A DNA stretch of 64,000 nt from positions 372,001 through 436,000 of the forward strand of contig NZ_WWHU01000001.1 in assembly GCF_009862785.1 (NCBI RefSeq), in the 5' to 3' direction. A program made the position numbers and the translations under genes. The notes under the pieces were generated by a model, which ran no database searches, was not told the origin of the DNA, and worked only from the letters and a program-made list of their open reading frames with translations. Below are positions 49,184-57,241 of the stretch, one piece after another (the stretch's first letter is position 1; each line of letters begins with the position of its first letter). Origin of the DNA: Gordonia sp. SID5947. Lineage in GTDB: Bacteria; Actinomycetota; Actinomycetes; Mycobacteriales; Mycobacteriaceae.

Positions 49184-49690
49184 GTGGATGACGATCGAAG
49201 CACCTCGCGGCCATCGGTTTCGGCCCGCTGGGACCTCAACGGACATCCGGTGTCCGCGGGCCGTTGGGAACGGATGCGACACAGGTTGTCGGGACGCGTC
49301 GCCGGTGGTGCGCCACTGGCTGTCGACGAGACGGATCTGGTCGTCGTGGCCGAGTCCGACGACGAGACCGCCGCGAGCTCCACGGTGCTCGGTCAGTCGC
49401 GGTGGCGCTCCGGCGAGGACGTGGTGTTGCGTCATGTGTTGCTGATGCCCGCACCGCGGGTTGCCGATGCTGTCGCGACGGCAGCGCTCGACGGTTATCA
49501 ACGGCTCGACGACGGGACCGGCTCACAACTCTCCGACGCCGGCGACGACGTCGTCGTGGTGCTCGCGCGGCCACAGTCACTCGATGCGATGCACCTCGCG
49601 CAGGAGCGGTCGCGGATGGCCAGCCTGGGTTCTCGGCACGGTGGCACGGTGCTCCGATGGCAGGTGCTGCAACGACCGGCGGCGCGGTGA
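49184..49690 (+). CDS. Hypothetical protein between ctaE and trpD
   Basis: A 168-residue soluble protein with codon use like its neighbours. The start GTG 49184 ([20 protein letters not shown]) is a choice; the frame is open upstream. It has two similar-sized halves, the second with [32 protein letters not shown] and [18 protein letters not shown]. The last part loosely recalls RraB-type proteins (a split-barrel fold ending in a GG-Tyr/Leu-x-W motif), but this is weak. M. tuberculosis has no gene here. The stop lies inside the tandem repeat described next. Confidence 0.6.
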   Translation: MDDDRSTSRPSVSARWDLNGHPVSAGRWERMRHRLSGRVAGGAPLAVDETDLVVVAESDDETAASSTVLGQSRWRSGEDVVLRHVLLMPAPRVADAVATAALDGYQRLDDGTGSQLSDAGDDVVVVLARPQSLDAMHLAQERSRMASLGSRHGGTVLRWQVLQRPAAR

Positions 49691-49722
49691 CGACCGGCGG
49701 CGCGGTGACGACCGGCGGCGCA
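49673..49722 (+). repeat. 18-bp tandem repeat before trpD
   Basis: The unit CGACCGGCGGCGCGGTGA occurs twice exactly (49673-49690, 49691-49708) and a third time for 13 bases. The first copy contains the stop codon of the upstream gene; the array ends 15 bases before the trpD start. It is likely to have arisen by slippage and may differ between strains. Confidence 0.8.
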
Positions 49723-49736
49723 CTACTCTTTGGACC

Positions 49737-50825
49737 GTGAGCACAGAGCCTTCCCGCACCGCGTCGACGTCCCTCACCTGGCCACAGATCCTGGGCCGCG
49801 TCACCGATGGCATCGACCTGACCGTCGATGAGGCGGCGTGGGCGATGAACGAGATCATGAGCGACGCGGCCACCGGCGCTCAGATCGCCGCGTTCGGCGT
49901 GGGCGTCAAGATGAAGGGTGCGGCCCCGGCCGAACTGCGGGGTCTGGCAGCCGCCATGCTCGATCACGCCACCCTCGTCGACGTCGCGCGTCCCGCGGTC
50001 GACGTCGTCGGCACCGGGGGCGATCGTTCGCACACCGTCAACATCTCGACGATGACGTCGATCGTCATCGCCGCGGCCGGGATTCCGGTGGTCAAACACG
50101 GGAACCGGGCGGCATCGTCGAAAAGCGGCGGCGCCGACGTCCTCGAGGCGCTCGGCATCAACATCTCCCTGGGCGCGGCCGACGTGGCCCGCTGCGTCGA
50201 CGAACTCGGCATCGGATTCTGCTTTGCGCCGGTCTTCCATCCCGCGTTCCGGTTCACCGGGCCGCCGCGCAGTCAGATCGGCATCCCGACGGTGTTCAAC
50301 GTGCTCGGCCCGCTCACCAATCCGGCGCGGCCGCGTCGCGGACTGATCGGGTGTGCCTTCGTCGATCTTGCGCCGGTGCTGGCTCAGGCCTTTGCCGACC
50401 GGGGCGGTTCGGTGCTCGTCGTGCGCGGCGACGACGGGCTCGACGAACTCACCACCACCACCACCTCGACGGTGTGGCAGGTGGTCGACGGCGAGGTACA
50501 TCGGCTAGCACTCGACCCGGCCGATCTGGGCATCGGGCGGGTGCAACTCTCCGAGCTACAAGGGGGAGACGCCACCGCCAACGCGACGATCGCCCGTGAG
50601 CTGTTCGCCGGAAAGGGGGGTCCGGTGCGTGACGCCGTGCTCCTGAACGCGGCCGGCGCGATCGTCGCGTTCGAGCAGGACTCGGCGATGACGACGGCCG
50701 AACTGACCGACGCGATGGGCGCTGCCGTCGACCGGGCCGCGGCGGTGATCGACAGTGGCGAGGCGACGGGATTGCTCGACCGGTGGGGTCGCCTCACCAC
50801 GGAGCTGGCCGCAGCGGCCGACTAG
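49737..50825 (+). CDS. trpD: Anthranilate phosphoribosyltransferase
   Basis: A 362-residue TrpD that attaches phosphoribosyl to anthranilate in tryptophan synthesis. The PRPP and anthranilate sites are visible in VVGTGGDRSHTVNISTMTS, VKHGNRAASSKSGGADVLEA and FAPVFHPAF, with VFNVLGPLTNPARP following. The GTG start at 49737 gives the family N-terminus; the longer open frame includes the tandem repeat. No other trp gene is nearby, as in M. tuberculosis (Rv2192c). It converges with the Lrp-type gene with a single base between stops. Confidence 0.95.
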   Translation: MSTEPSRTASTSLTWPQILGRVTDGIDLTVDEAAWAMNEIMSDAATGAQIAAFGVGVKMKGAAPAELRGLAAAMLDHATLVDVARPAVDVVGTGGDRSHTVNISTMTSIVIAAAGIPVVKHGNRAASSKSGGADVLEALGINISLGAADVARCVDELGIGFCFAPVFHPAFRFTGPPRSQIGIPTVFNVLGPLTNPARPRRGLIGCAFVDLAPVLAQAFADRGGSVLVVRGDDGLDELTTTTTSTVWQVVDGEVHRLALDPADLGIGRVQLSELQGGDATANATIARELFAGKGGPVRDAVLLNAAGAIVAFEQDSAMTTAELTDAMGAAVDRAAAVIDSGEATGLLDRWGRLTTELAAAAD

Positions 50826-50826
50826 A

Positions 50827-51104
50827 TCATTCCTCGCCGATGGAGAAACCGCCCTCGACATCGGAGCTGGAATAGCTGCGGAACGCGATGTGGGTCGCAC
50901 TGTGCGTGACCCCGGCAGTCGGTTGATCTTGCCGGTGACGACGTCGGCGATCTGCTCATGGTCACGCACCTTGATCTTCGCGATCAGGTCGACGTCGCCG
51001 GCGCAGGAGTAGACCTCGGAGACACCCGGGATGTCCGCGACGGCCTGTGCGGTCTCCGGGATCTGGTGGACGTCGGCGTGAATCAGGACGATGGCGGTGA
51101 TCAT
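50827..51104 (-). CDS. Lrp/AsnC ligand-binding-domain protein, frameshifted
   Basis: A stand-alone RAM/ACT-like domain without a DNA-binding part. It begins MITAIVLIHADVHQIPETAQ, with VYSCAGDVDLIAKIKVRDHE following, and leaves frame after KINRLPG. One extra C in the run at 50910-50913 continues as VTHSATHIAFRSYSS and DVEGGFSIGEE to TGA at 50827, giving 92 residues. These small proteins usually form rings and sense amino acids, sometimes regulating a partner Lrp protein. None is in the window. Confidence 0.83.
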
Positions 51105-51222
51105 GCGTGCCAGCGTAATGCTCCCGACCCCGCCGACCGTGCGCAGAATCGCGCCGACCGTGCGCAGATTCGTGCCGGTGTGGCACGGGGCGTGGTCGGC
51201 GGGGCGGTCGGCCCACGTTGTG

Positions 51223-52980
51223 TCAGCCTGCCCGGCGGGGCGCATCGCGGGCGGCGTGGGCAGTCTGCGACCACGGCAGCCACCGCTCGGCGCTCGCCGC
51301 GGGCAGCGCGAACGGCTCTGTGGTGGCGACGATCCGGGCGCCGGGCTCGGTGATCCACCGATAGAGCAGCCCGGCTTCCTCGGGAGAGGCGCCGAGCAGC
51401 GGCCCCTCGGCCGCGACAACGGTCTCGGCGGCGGCGGTCAACGTCTCGACGACGGCCATCGGGGCGACACCGCGACGCGCGACGCCTGCGCTGGCCAGTC
51501 GTCCATGCCGGATCACTGCGATCTCCCAACCCCGATCGGGATCGGGCCGGGCGACGACGAGTTCGGTGATCGCGCACAGCGCCGCGAGTCGCTGGCATCG
51601 CGCCAGGGCGTCGACCGTCGCGGACACCCGGTCTCGTTGTCGCGCAGCGCTTTCGAACATCTGGGCATCGGCCAGACGGGTCAGGCGGTCGGTGAGGTCG
51701 GTCAGCAGGTGATCTCGATCGCCTGTCATCAGATCACGAACCGAGGAGACCCGCGGGAGATAGTCGGGCAGGGTCAGGGGGCGTTCGGACGCGGCGTGGC
51801 AACCTCCGATACGGGGACCGCCCACGGCTTCGGATCGACACCAGTGGTGCGTTGCCGACCCCAACCGCGTCGTACAGCTACGCAATCCGGCCGACCGGCT
51901 GATCATGTCGGCGATCGTTGCCGCGGTGGTGCGGTTGCCGATCGGGCCGACGGAGTCGTCGGTCGGGGTGCGCGAGACCTTCAGCCGGGGGAAGCGTTCG
52001 CCCGTCAGCACGATCCACCACCCGCGGTGCGGCTGAGTGGATCGCCGGTTGTAGGCGGGCGCATGGGCGGCCAAGAGGCGTAACTCGCGCACGCCGGCCT
52101 CGAGCGCGTGGGAGCATTCGACGTGGTCGACCCGGGTGGCCAGGTTCACCATCTCGCCGATCCGCCGGCGGGGGTCGCCGCCGGTGAAGTACGACAGGAC
52201 GCGACGTCGGAGGTCGACGGCGGTCCCCACGTACAGCACCTCGTCCGATGGACCGCGGAACAGATAGACACCGGGTCTCGACGGCAGGTCCCGCGCCAGG
52301 GTGCGTTTCGCACGCAGTCGGGGATCGGAGCGCGGCAGGTAGGCCGTCAGTTCCCGATAGGTGTCGACTCCCTGATTGCCCACCCGTTCGAGAAGTCGAT
52401 GGAACACCTCGACCGTGGCGCGCGCATCGTCGAGCGCGCGGTGGGTGGGGCGCGTGGAGACGTCGAAGAGGTCGGCGAGAGCAGACAACCTGACGGTGGG
52501 TGCCTCGTCGCGCGTCAGGATGCGTCGGGCCATCGTCACCGTGCACAGGCTGGCGGTGAACGGCCACTCGATTCCCAGGCGTGCCGCGTTGTGCCGGAGG
52601 AATCCCATGTCGAATCGCGCGTTGTGGGCCACCAGGATCGATCCGCGCGCGAACTCGACGAACGAGGGCAACACCGCGCCGATCATGGGTGCGTCGCCGA
52701 CCATCGCCTCGGTGATGCCGGTGAGCGTCACGATCTGCGGTGGGATGGGCAGACCCGGATCCACCAGCGTTGCGAACTCGCCGATGACCTCACCGCCGCG
52801 GATCTTCACCGCCCCGATCTCGGTGATGCCGTCATCGGTCGGGCTGCCGCCCGTTGTCTCGAGGTCGACGACGACCAGCGTGGTGTCGAACAGTGAACGA
52901 TCGGGACGGAAGCCGTCCTCGCCGTCGTCGACGTCGGCAAAGGTGAGTTGTCCGCCGTCCGTCTGCCCCCTGAGCACCAC
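51223..52980 (-). CDS. DEDDh 3'-5' exonuclease/GIY-YIG (UvrC-like) fusion repair protein
   Basis: A 585-residue protein like Rv2191. The N-terminal domain is a DnaQ-type exonuclease with Asp39 and Glu41 in VVVDLETTGG, LVAHNARFDMGFL and HRALDDA (DEDDh). A UvrC-type GIY-YIG nuclease domain follows (RPGVYLFRGPSDEVLYVGTA). The C-terminal part has a UVR-like helix DAQMFESAARQRDRVSATVD. It should process damaged DNA; some relatives act as alternative excision nucleases in bacteria. GTG 52980 is the chosen start. A LexA-type palindrome begins five bases upstream, so it is probably an SOS gene. Confidence 0.9.
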   Translation of the reverse strand: MVLRGQTDGGQLTFADVDDGEDGFRPDRSLFDTTLVVVDLETTGGSPTDDGITEIGAVKIRGGEVIGEFATLVDPGLPIPPQIVTLTGITEAMVGDAPMIGAVLPSFVEFARGSILVAHNARFDMGFLRHNAARLGIEWPFTASLCTVTMARRILTRDEAPTVRLSALADLFDVSTRPTHRALDDARATVEVFHRLLERVGNQGVDTYRELTAYLPRSDPRLRAKRTLARDLPSRPGVYLFRGPSDEVLYVGTAVDLRRRVLSYFTGGDPRRRIGEMVNLATRVDHVECSHALEAGVRELRLLAAHAPAYNRRSTQPHRGWWIVLTGERFPRLKVSRTPTDDSVGPIGNRTTAATIADMISRSAGLRSCTTRLGSATHHWCRSEAVGGPRIGGCHAASERPLTLPDYLPRVSSVRDLMTGDRDHLLTDLTDRLTRLADAQMFESAARQRDRVSATVDALARCQRLAALCAITELVVARPDPDRGWEIAVIRHGRLASAGVARRGVAPMAVVETLTAAAETVVAAEGPLLGASPEEAGLLYRWITEPGARIVATTEPFALPAASAERWLPWSQTAHAARDAPRRAG

Positions 52981-52984
52981 GGAG

Positions 52985-52998
52985 CGAACACTAGTTCG
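52985..52998 (-). promoter_or_regulatory. LexA (SOS) box
   Basis: CGAACACTAGTTCG is a perfect palindrome. With its flanks it matches 11 of 12 fixed positions of the mycobacterial SOS box TCGAAC-n4-GTTCGA. It lies directly ahead of the exonuclease/GIY-YIG gene, overlapping where transcription should start. Confidence 0.72.
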
Positions 52999-53168
52999 AC
53001 GGTACGACAGTTTCTGTTGTGACAGGCGGGAAAGGTGAGGACGGCGGCTTCGGCCACGGATCTGTCGGTGGCCGTCCCTAGTCTCCATCACGTGTGACGC
53101 ACGGTGCCGAGTCAGGCGATTCGGGCCGGCGACATACCCAGAGCACGCGATTGAGATGGAGATCACAC

Positions 53169-53453
53169 ATGTACATCGACTGCCAGTCCTGCCCGGGCCG
53201 TCCCGTCGCTTGTGACGGCTGCATGATGCAGGTGCTGTTCGACGCCCCCAACTGCGAAAACCCCACCGCCGAAGGTGGAGGGAAGGTTACGGGATCCGGG
53301 GTGCCGGGAGACGCCGACATCACCGCCGCGATCGGCGTCTTCGAGGCCGCTGCAATGGCCTCCAGCGCCGCTGCAGTATCTGCAAGAAACGGGATAACTG
53401 CAGATGGCGGCGGCGTTTCGGGCCGTCAGCTCCGGATCCTGCGCGCCGGCTGA
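53169..53453 (+). CDS. Small cysteine-rich conserved protein
   Basis: A 94-residue protein starting at ATG 53169. The first 35 residues hold cysteines in CQSCPGRPVACDGCMMQVLF, a CxxC-x7-CxxC arrangement likely to bind zinc or another metal. The remainder is Gly/Ala-rich with ITAAIGVFEAAAMASSAAA. Similar small proteins occur beside NlpC/P60 genes in other mycolata, as far as I recall. No function is known. The ORF is divergent from the repair gene and 110 bases before the riboswitch. Confidence 0.65.
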   Translation: MYIDCQSCPGRPVACDGCMMQVLFDAPNCENPTAEGGGKVTGSGVPGDADITAAIGVFEAAAMASSAAAVSARNGITADGGGVSGRQLRILRAG

Positions 53454-53562
53454 CGGCAATCGGTGATTCGGGTCCGAACGGGTCGGTGGACAGACCCGCA
53501 TCGGATTTCGTAACCTTTCCGAGACCTTTGCAGAGCGTCCCGCTCCAACAGGAGTGGTCTGG

Positions 53563-53733
53563 ATCGGTCACCGCTCAATCGCCACAGGCGAACCGGGGAA
53601 CCATCAGTTTTCGGAGCGATCCGAATCGGGGTGAATCGCGCATGCCCGGCGACGTCGTAGACGTCGTCCAGACACGTGTGTAGGGCCATTCTTCCGGCCC
53701 GAACCCGACAGCTAACTCGGTCGGCGGTCGAAG
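53563..53733 (+). promoter_or_regulatory. c-di-AMP riboswitch (ydaO-yuaA type)
   Basis: Conserved single-stranded blocks of the ydaO element occur in order: CCGCTCAATC, CGAACCGGGGAACCA, GGGGTGAATC, GTAGGGCC and GGCCCGAACCCGACAGCTAA. The last block is nearly identical to the B. subtilis ydaO leader. It lies 24 bases before the NlpC/P60 start. In this class c-di-AMP binding usually turns expression off. Confidence 0.9.
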
Positions 53734-53756
53734 GGAGAGCAAGGAGAAGTCGCTTC

Positions 53757-54473
53757 GTGGCGAAACATCGTTTGGAACAGCCCAACCGCGGCACCAAGGT
53801 AGCCAAGCGCGCGGTGGTTGCAGGGTCGATCACCGTCGGCTCACTCGCCGCTGTCGCGGGACCGGCGCTCGCAGCGCCGATACACGTGCCCAATGTCGGC
53901 ACATTCGAACTTCCTGGGGTCGATACCAAGCAGGTCCCCCAGCAATTCCAGGAGCACAAGGCGGCACCTGCGCCCAAGGCTGCTCCCAGTACCCCGGCGG
54001 CCGAGTCGCCCGGAGCGAGCGTCTCCGTTCCGAACCTGGGTACCTTCACCGTGCCCGGTCTGAACGACAACCAGATCCCGCAGCAGTTCAAGCCCAAGGG
54101 CGGCGGCGGCATCCTGGGTGCGCAGCCGACGGCGGCGCAGAAGGCCGTGCGGGTCGCCGAGAGCAAGATCGGCGCTCCGTATGTCTACGGGTCGGCCGGT
54201 CCCAACGCGTTCGACTGCTCCGGACTCGTCTACTACTCGTACAAGCAGGCTGGCAAGACCATCCCGCGCGACAGCTACGGACAGCTCGGTGGCGGCACCC
54301 CGGTGTCGTCCATCGCGGCGGCCAAGCCGGGCGACGTGCTGATCTTCAACGGTGGCGGCCACGCAGGCATGTACGTCGGCAACGGAACCTTTGTCCATGC
54401 CTCGACCGCCGGTGTGCCGGTCAAGAAGGACAAGGTCTCCAACTGGTCGATCACCGGCATCCGGCGCTACTGA
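53757..54473 (+). CDS. Secreted NlpC/P60 peptidoglycan endopeptidase
   Basis: A 238-residue exported hydrolase. AAGGAG lies 11 bases before GTG 53757. The signal peptide is VAKRAVVAGSITVGSLAAVA ending near GPALAAP. The middle contains a duplicated 23-residue motif, VPNVGTFELPGVDTKQVPQQF and VPNLGTFTVPGLNDNQIPQQF. The C-terminal NlpC/P60 domain has the catalytic Cys in NAFDCSGLVYYS and the His in GGGHAGMYVGNG. It should cut peptide stems of peptidoglycan during growth or division. The upstream c-di-AMP riboswitch ties its expression to turgor or wall status. A terminator hairpin follows. Confidence 0.92.
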   Translation: MAKHRLEQPNRGTKVAKRAVVAGSITVGSLAAVAGPALAAPIHVPNVGTFELPGVDTKQVPQQFQEHKAAPAPKAAPSTPAAESPGASVSVPNLGTFTVPGLNDNQIPQQFKPKGGGGILGAQPTAAQKAVRVAESKIGAPYVYGSAGPNAFDCSGLVYYSYKQAGKTIPRDSYGQLGGGTPVSSIAAAKPGDVLIFNGGGHAGMYVGNGTFVHASTAGVPVKKDKVSNWSITGIRRY

Positions 54474-54503
54474 GCGTCGGGTCACCGATGAGTATGTGAA
54501 CTC

Positions 54504-54542
54504 GTTTGGGCGGATCACGTGGAATGCGTGATCCGCCCAAAC
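54504..54542 (+). terminator. Hairpin terminator after the first NlpC/P60 gene
   Basis: A perfect 16-bp stem (54504-54519 with 54527-54542) and 7-base loop starts 31 bases after the stop codon. Confidence 0.78.
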
Positions 54543-54621
54543 CAATCACCTGACCTGGCAGGGCCGGTCCGCTCCGGACCGTCGCAGGTCACGTGAGCGG
54601 GGGGACAGTGGTGGAGGAGAA

Positions 54622-55697
54622 GTGACAGCCGTGGTTTCCGGATTGTGGACCGCACGGATGCGGGCGGTATCCGTACTGCTCGTGGCCGCGGTGTTGGCAC
54701 TGGTGGTGTCCGCGGGACAGCTCGCTTCGCCGACGGGCGCGGGGATGCCTCGGCGGCGCCGGTCCGTTCCCCGGATCAGCTGCTCGGCCAATACAAGAAA
54801 CTCAGCGACGACGCCGAGAAGTCGGCGGAGGCGATGCACAACGCGCAGATGGAGTACGACAAGCAGCGACGCATCGTGGCCGACTCGAAGAAGGCGTCGG
54901 CCGACGCCGACCGCACGCTCGTCGTGACACAGAAGCGTCTCGAGGGTTTTCAGGGCCGGGTCGATTCGATCGTGCGCGCCAGCTACAAGGGCGCCCGGGT
55001 CAACCGCCTGTACGCCGTGCTCGTCAGTGACTCCCCCCAGTCGTTGCTCGATCAGATGTCGGGCCTGGAGCTGATCTCTCGTCAAGCGGCCACCGACCTG
55101 CGGAGCCTCAAAGACGCGCGCCGGAAGACATTGGCTGCCAAGGCCTCCGCGGACAAGACCGCGACCGAGGCGACCGCTGCGGTGGCCGCCGCCGAGAAGA
55201 CGCGTGGTGAGCTCCAGGCGAAGCAGGCGAATCTGCAATTGCAGGCCGTGCAGATCCGCGCGGTGTACGAGTCCATGACAGGTAAGCAGCTCGCGGCGCT
55301 GCGCGGCCCGAAGTTCGATTTCGACCCGCGATTCGTGCCGAAGGGCACGTCTGCCGCACTGGTCGCGGTGCAGGCCGCGCTCACCCGGATCGGCGACCCG
55401 TATGTGTGGGGTGCCACCGGACCAGACTCGTTCGACTGCTCGGGCCTCATGGTGTGGGCATACGAGCAGGCGGGCAAGACGCTGCCGCGTTCCAGCGAGG
55501 CGCAGAGCGGTTCCGGGCAGGCGGTCGACCGTGGTGATCTGCGCCCCGGAGACCTGATCATCTACTACCCGGATGCACACCATGTCGGCATGTATGTCGG
55601 CGACGGCTACGTGATCCACGCGTCCACATTCGGTGTGCCGGTGAAGGTCGTGCCGATCGACGAGGCAGGACCATTCAGCTCGGCTCGCCGGTACTGA
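54622..55697 (+). CDS. Secreted NlpC/P60 endopeptidase with coiled coil (RipC/Rv2190c-like), frameshifted
   Basis: The signal peptide begins at GTG 54622 (GGAGGA just upstream) and reads TARMRAVSVLLVAAVLALVV up to ASPTGAG. The mature part is in another frame: SPDQLLGQYKKLSDDAEKSA, a long coiled coil, then the NlpC/P60 domain with Cys in DSFDCSGLMVWAYEQAG and His in YPDAHHVGMYVGDGY. One extra G in the run at 54741-54744 joins the two into 358 residues (385 in Rv2190c). The coiled coil probably docks the enzyme to, or inhibits it until, a divisome partner such as FtsX-type activators binds. The first NlpC/P60 gene is 148 bases upstream, behind a terminator, so this gene likely has its own promoter. 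Confidence 0.88.
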
Positions 55698-55724
55698 GTG
55701 GCGTGCCGTGAAGGGCGCGTCCGG

Positions 55725-57241
55725 ATGACGGTCGCGGGCGGGTCGCGGTCGCGACGGCCTCGAGGCCTTCTGACCATCGCCGGGTCGATGGTCCTCGTCG
55801 CCGTGATGGTGAGCGGATGCGGGCAGGATGCCGCCCCGACATCTCGATCGGGTGGCAGCACGACGACCACCCCGGCCAACATCTACGAAGAGCAGCGAGC
55901 GGCGGGGGCCCAGGCGACCCTGGATGCGCTCGGTGAGGGACTGCTCGCCGGCGACCGGAGCCGCGTGACCGATCTCGTCGACGCCTCGGCGTCCTCCGAC
56001 TTCCGTGCACGCATCGAGACATCGGTCGCCAATCTGGCCGGCACCGACCTCCGGTCCGAGACCCCGGCTCCGGCCTCGCCGCCCGCCGGCGATGCGTCGT
56101 CGACCCGGCCATCGGGTTCGCCGGCAGCGGACGCGTCGTCCGCGGCGCTGTCGTCCGCCTCGACGCCGCCGGCGAGGGGAGAAGCCTTGCAGCTGAACTC
56201 CCTTCGGTATGTCCTGGCGCCCACCGAAGAGGCCGAGACGCTGGTTCCCCCCGAATTGCAGACACGCCTAGACGCACAGGGCAGTTCGGACTCGTGGGTC
56301 GCGCCGGTGGAGTTGCACTACGCGCTCGGCGGTGCGCAGAAACCAGGGCTCGACGAGCCCGAGGTGGTGGTCTCGACTCAGTTCGTGATGGCGCGCTACG
56401 GAGACGAGTGGAAGATCGTCGGTGATGCCGCGGCGATCGGTGCGGCCGCCATGCCGACCCAGCTGTGGGAACTACCCGGTGTGGCGGCAGATGATCTCGC
56501 CACCGCGGGCGGCGAGTCTGTGATCGCCTCCTATCCCGGCACGGAGACCGTGGTCGACCGGGTGCGCCGGTTGCTCCCAGGTGCGACCGCCGCGGTCACC
56601 GACTTCTGGGGCGCCGACTGGCCGCGCCGGGCGGCGGTGGTGGCGACAGGCACGCCTGCGGAGTTCAGCGACCTGGCGCAGAGCACGGCCACCGACATCG
56701 CGGGTGCGGCGGCGGCGACGGTGTTCAGCCGGATCGATACCGGCGCACATGTGGCTGCCGGACAGCGCATCATCCTCACCCCAACGCGCGCGACATCGCG
56801 GAGCCCGCGCTGGGAGTGGTGCTGCGGCATGAGCTGACCCATGTGGCCGCGCGCGTCGCGACGTCGCCGGGTGCGCCGTTGTGGATCACCGAGGGCGTTC
56901 CCGAATACGTCGGACGGAAGAACACCTACGTTCGCCTCGAGGATGCCGCGCCCGACCTCGCTTCCGCCGTCCGGGCCGGGGACGGCCCCACGGGGCTGCC
57001 GGCCGATCGGGACTTTGCGGTGGACTCGGACGAGGCGCGCGTGGCGTACCAGGCCGCATGGTCGGTCGCCGCCTTCGTCGCGGCGCGTTTCGGGGAGGCC
57101 AAGCTCAAGGCGCTCTACCTCGGTGTCGCTGCTAGCGACGACGTGAAGCGCCAGGATGTCGCGATCCGTGGTGTCCTGGGTATGTCGCGCGCAGAGTTCG
57201 TCGCCTCATGGCAGCGATGGCTGAACGACCAGGTCGGCTGA
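55725..57241 (+). CDS. Lipoprotein with C-terminal HExxH peptidase-like domain, frameshifted
   Basis: The start region has TIAGSMVLVAVMVSGC, a signal with lipobox, then a low-complexity Ala/Ser/Pro segment and a domain with LRYVLAPTEEAETLVPPELQ. The frame is lost after GQRIILTP. One extra C in the run at 56779-56782 continues as NARDIAEPALGVVLRHELTH and PLWITEGVPEYVG to TGA at 57241, giving 505 residues. HELTH with the downstream Glu in TEGVPEY fits a gluzincin-type zinc peptidase. By order it is related to Rv2189c. ATG 55725 is chosen over GTG 55698 on weak grounds (GAAGGG upstream). It overlaps pimB by one base. Confidence 0.8.
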
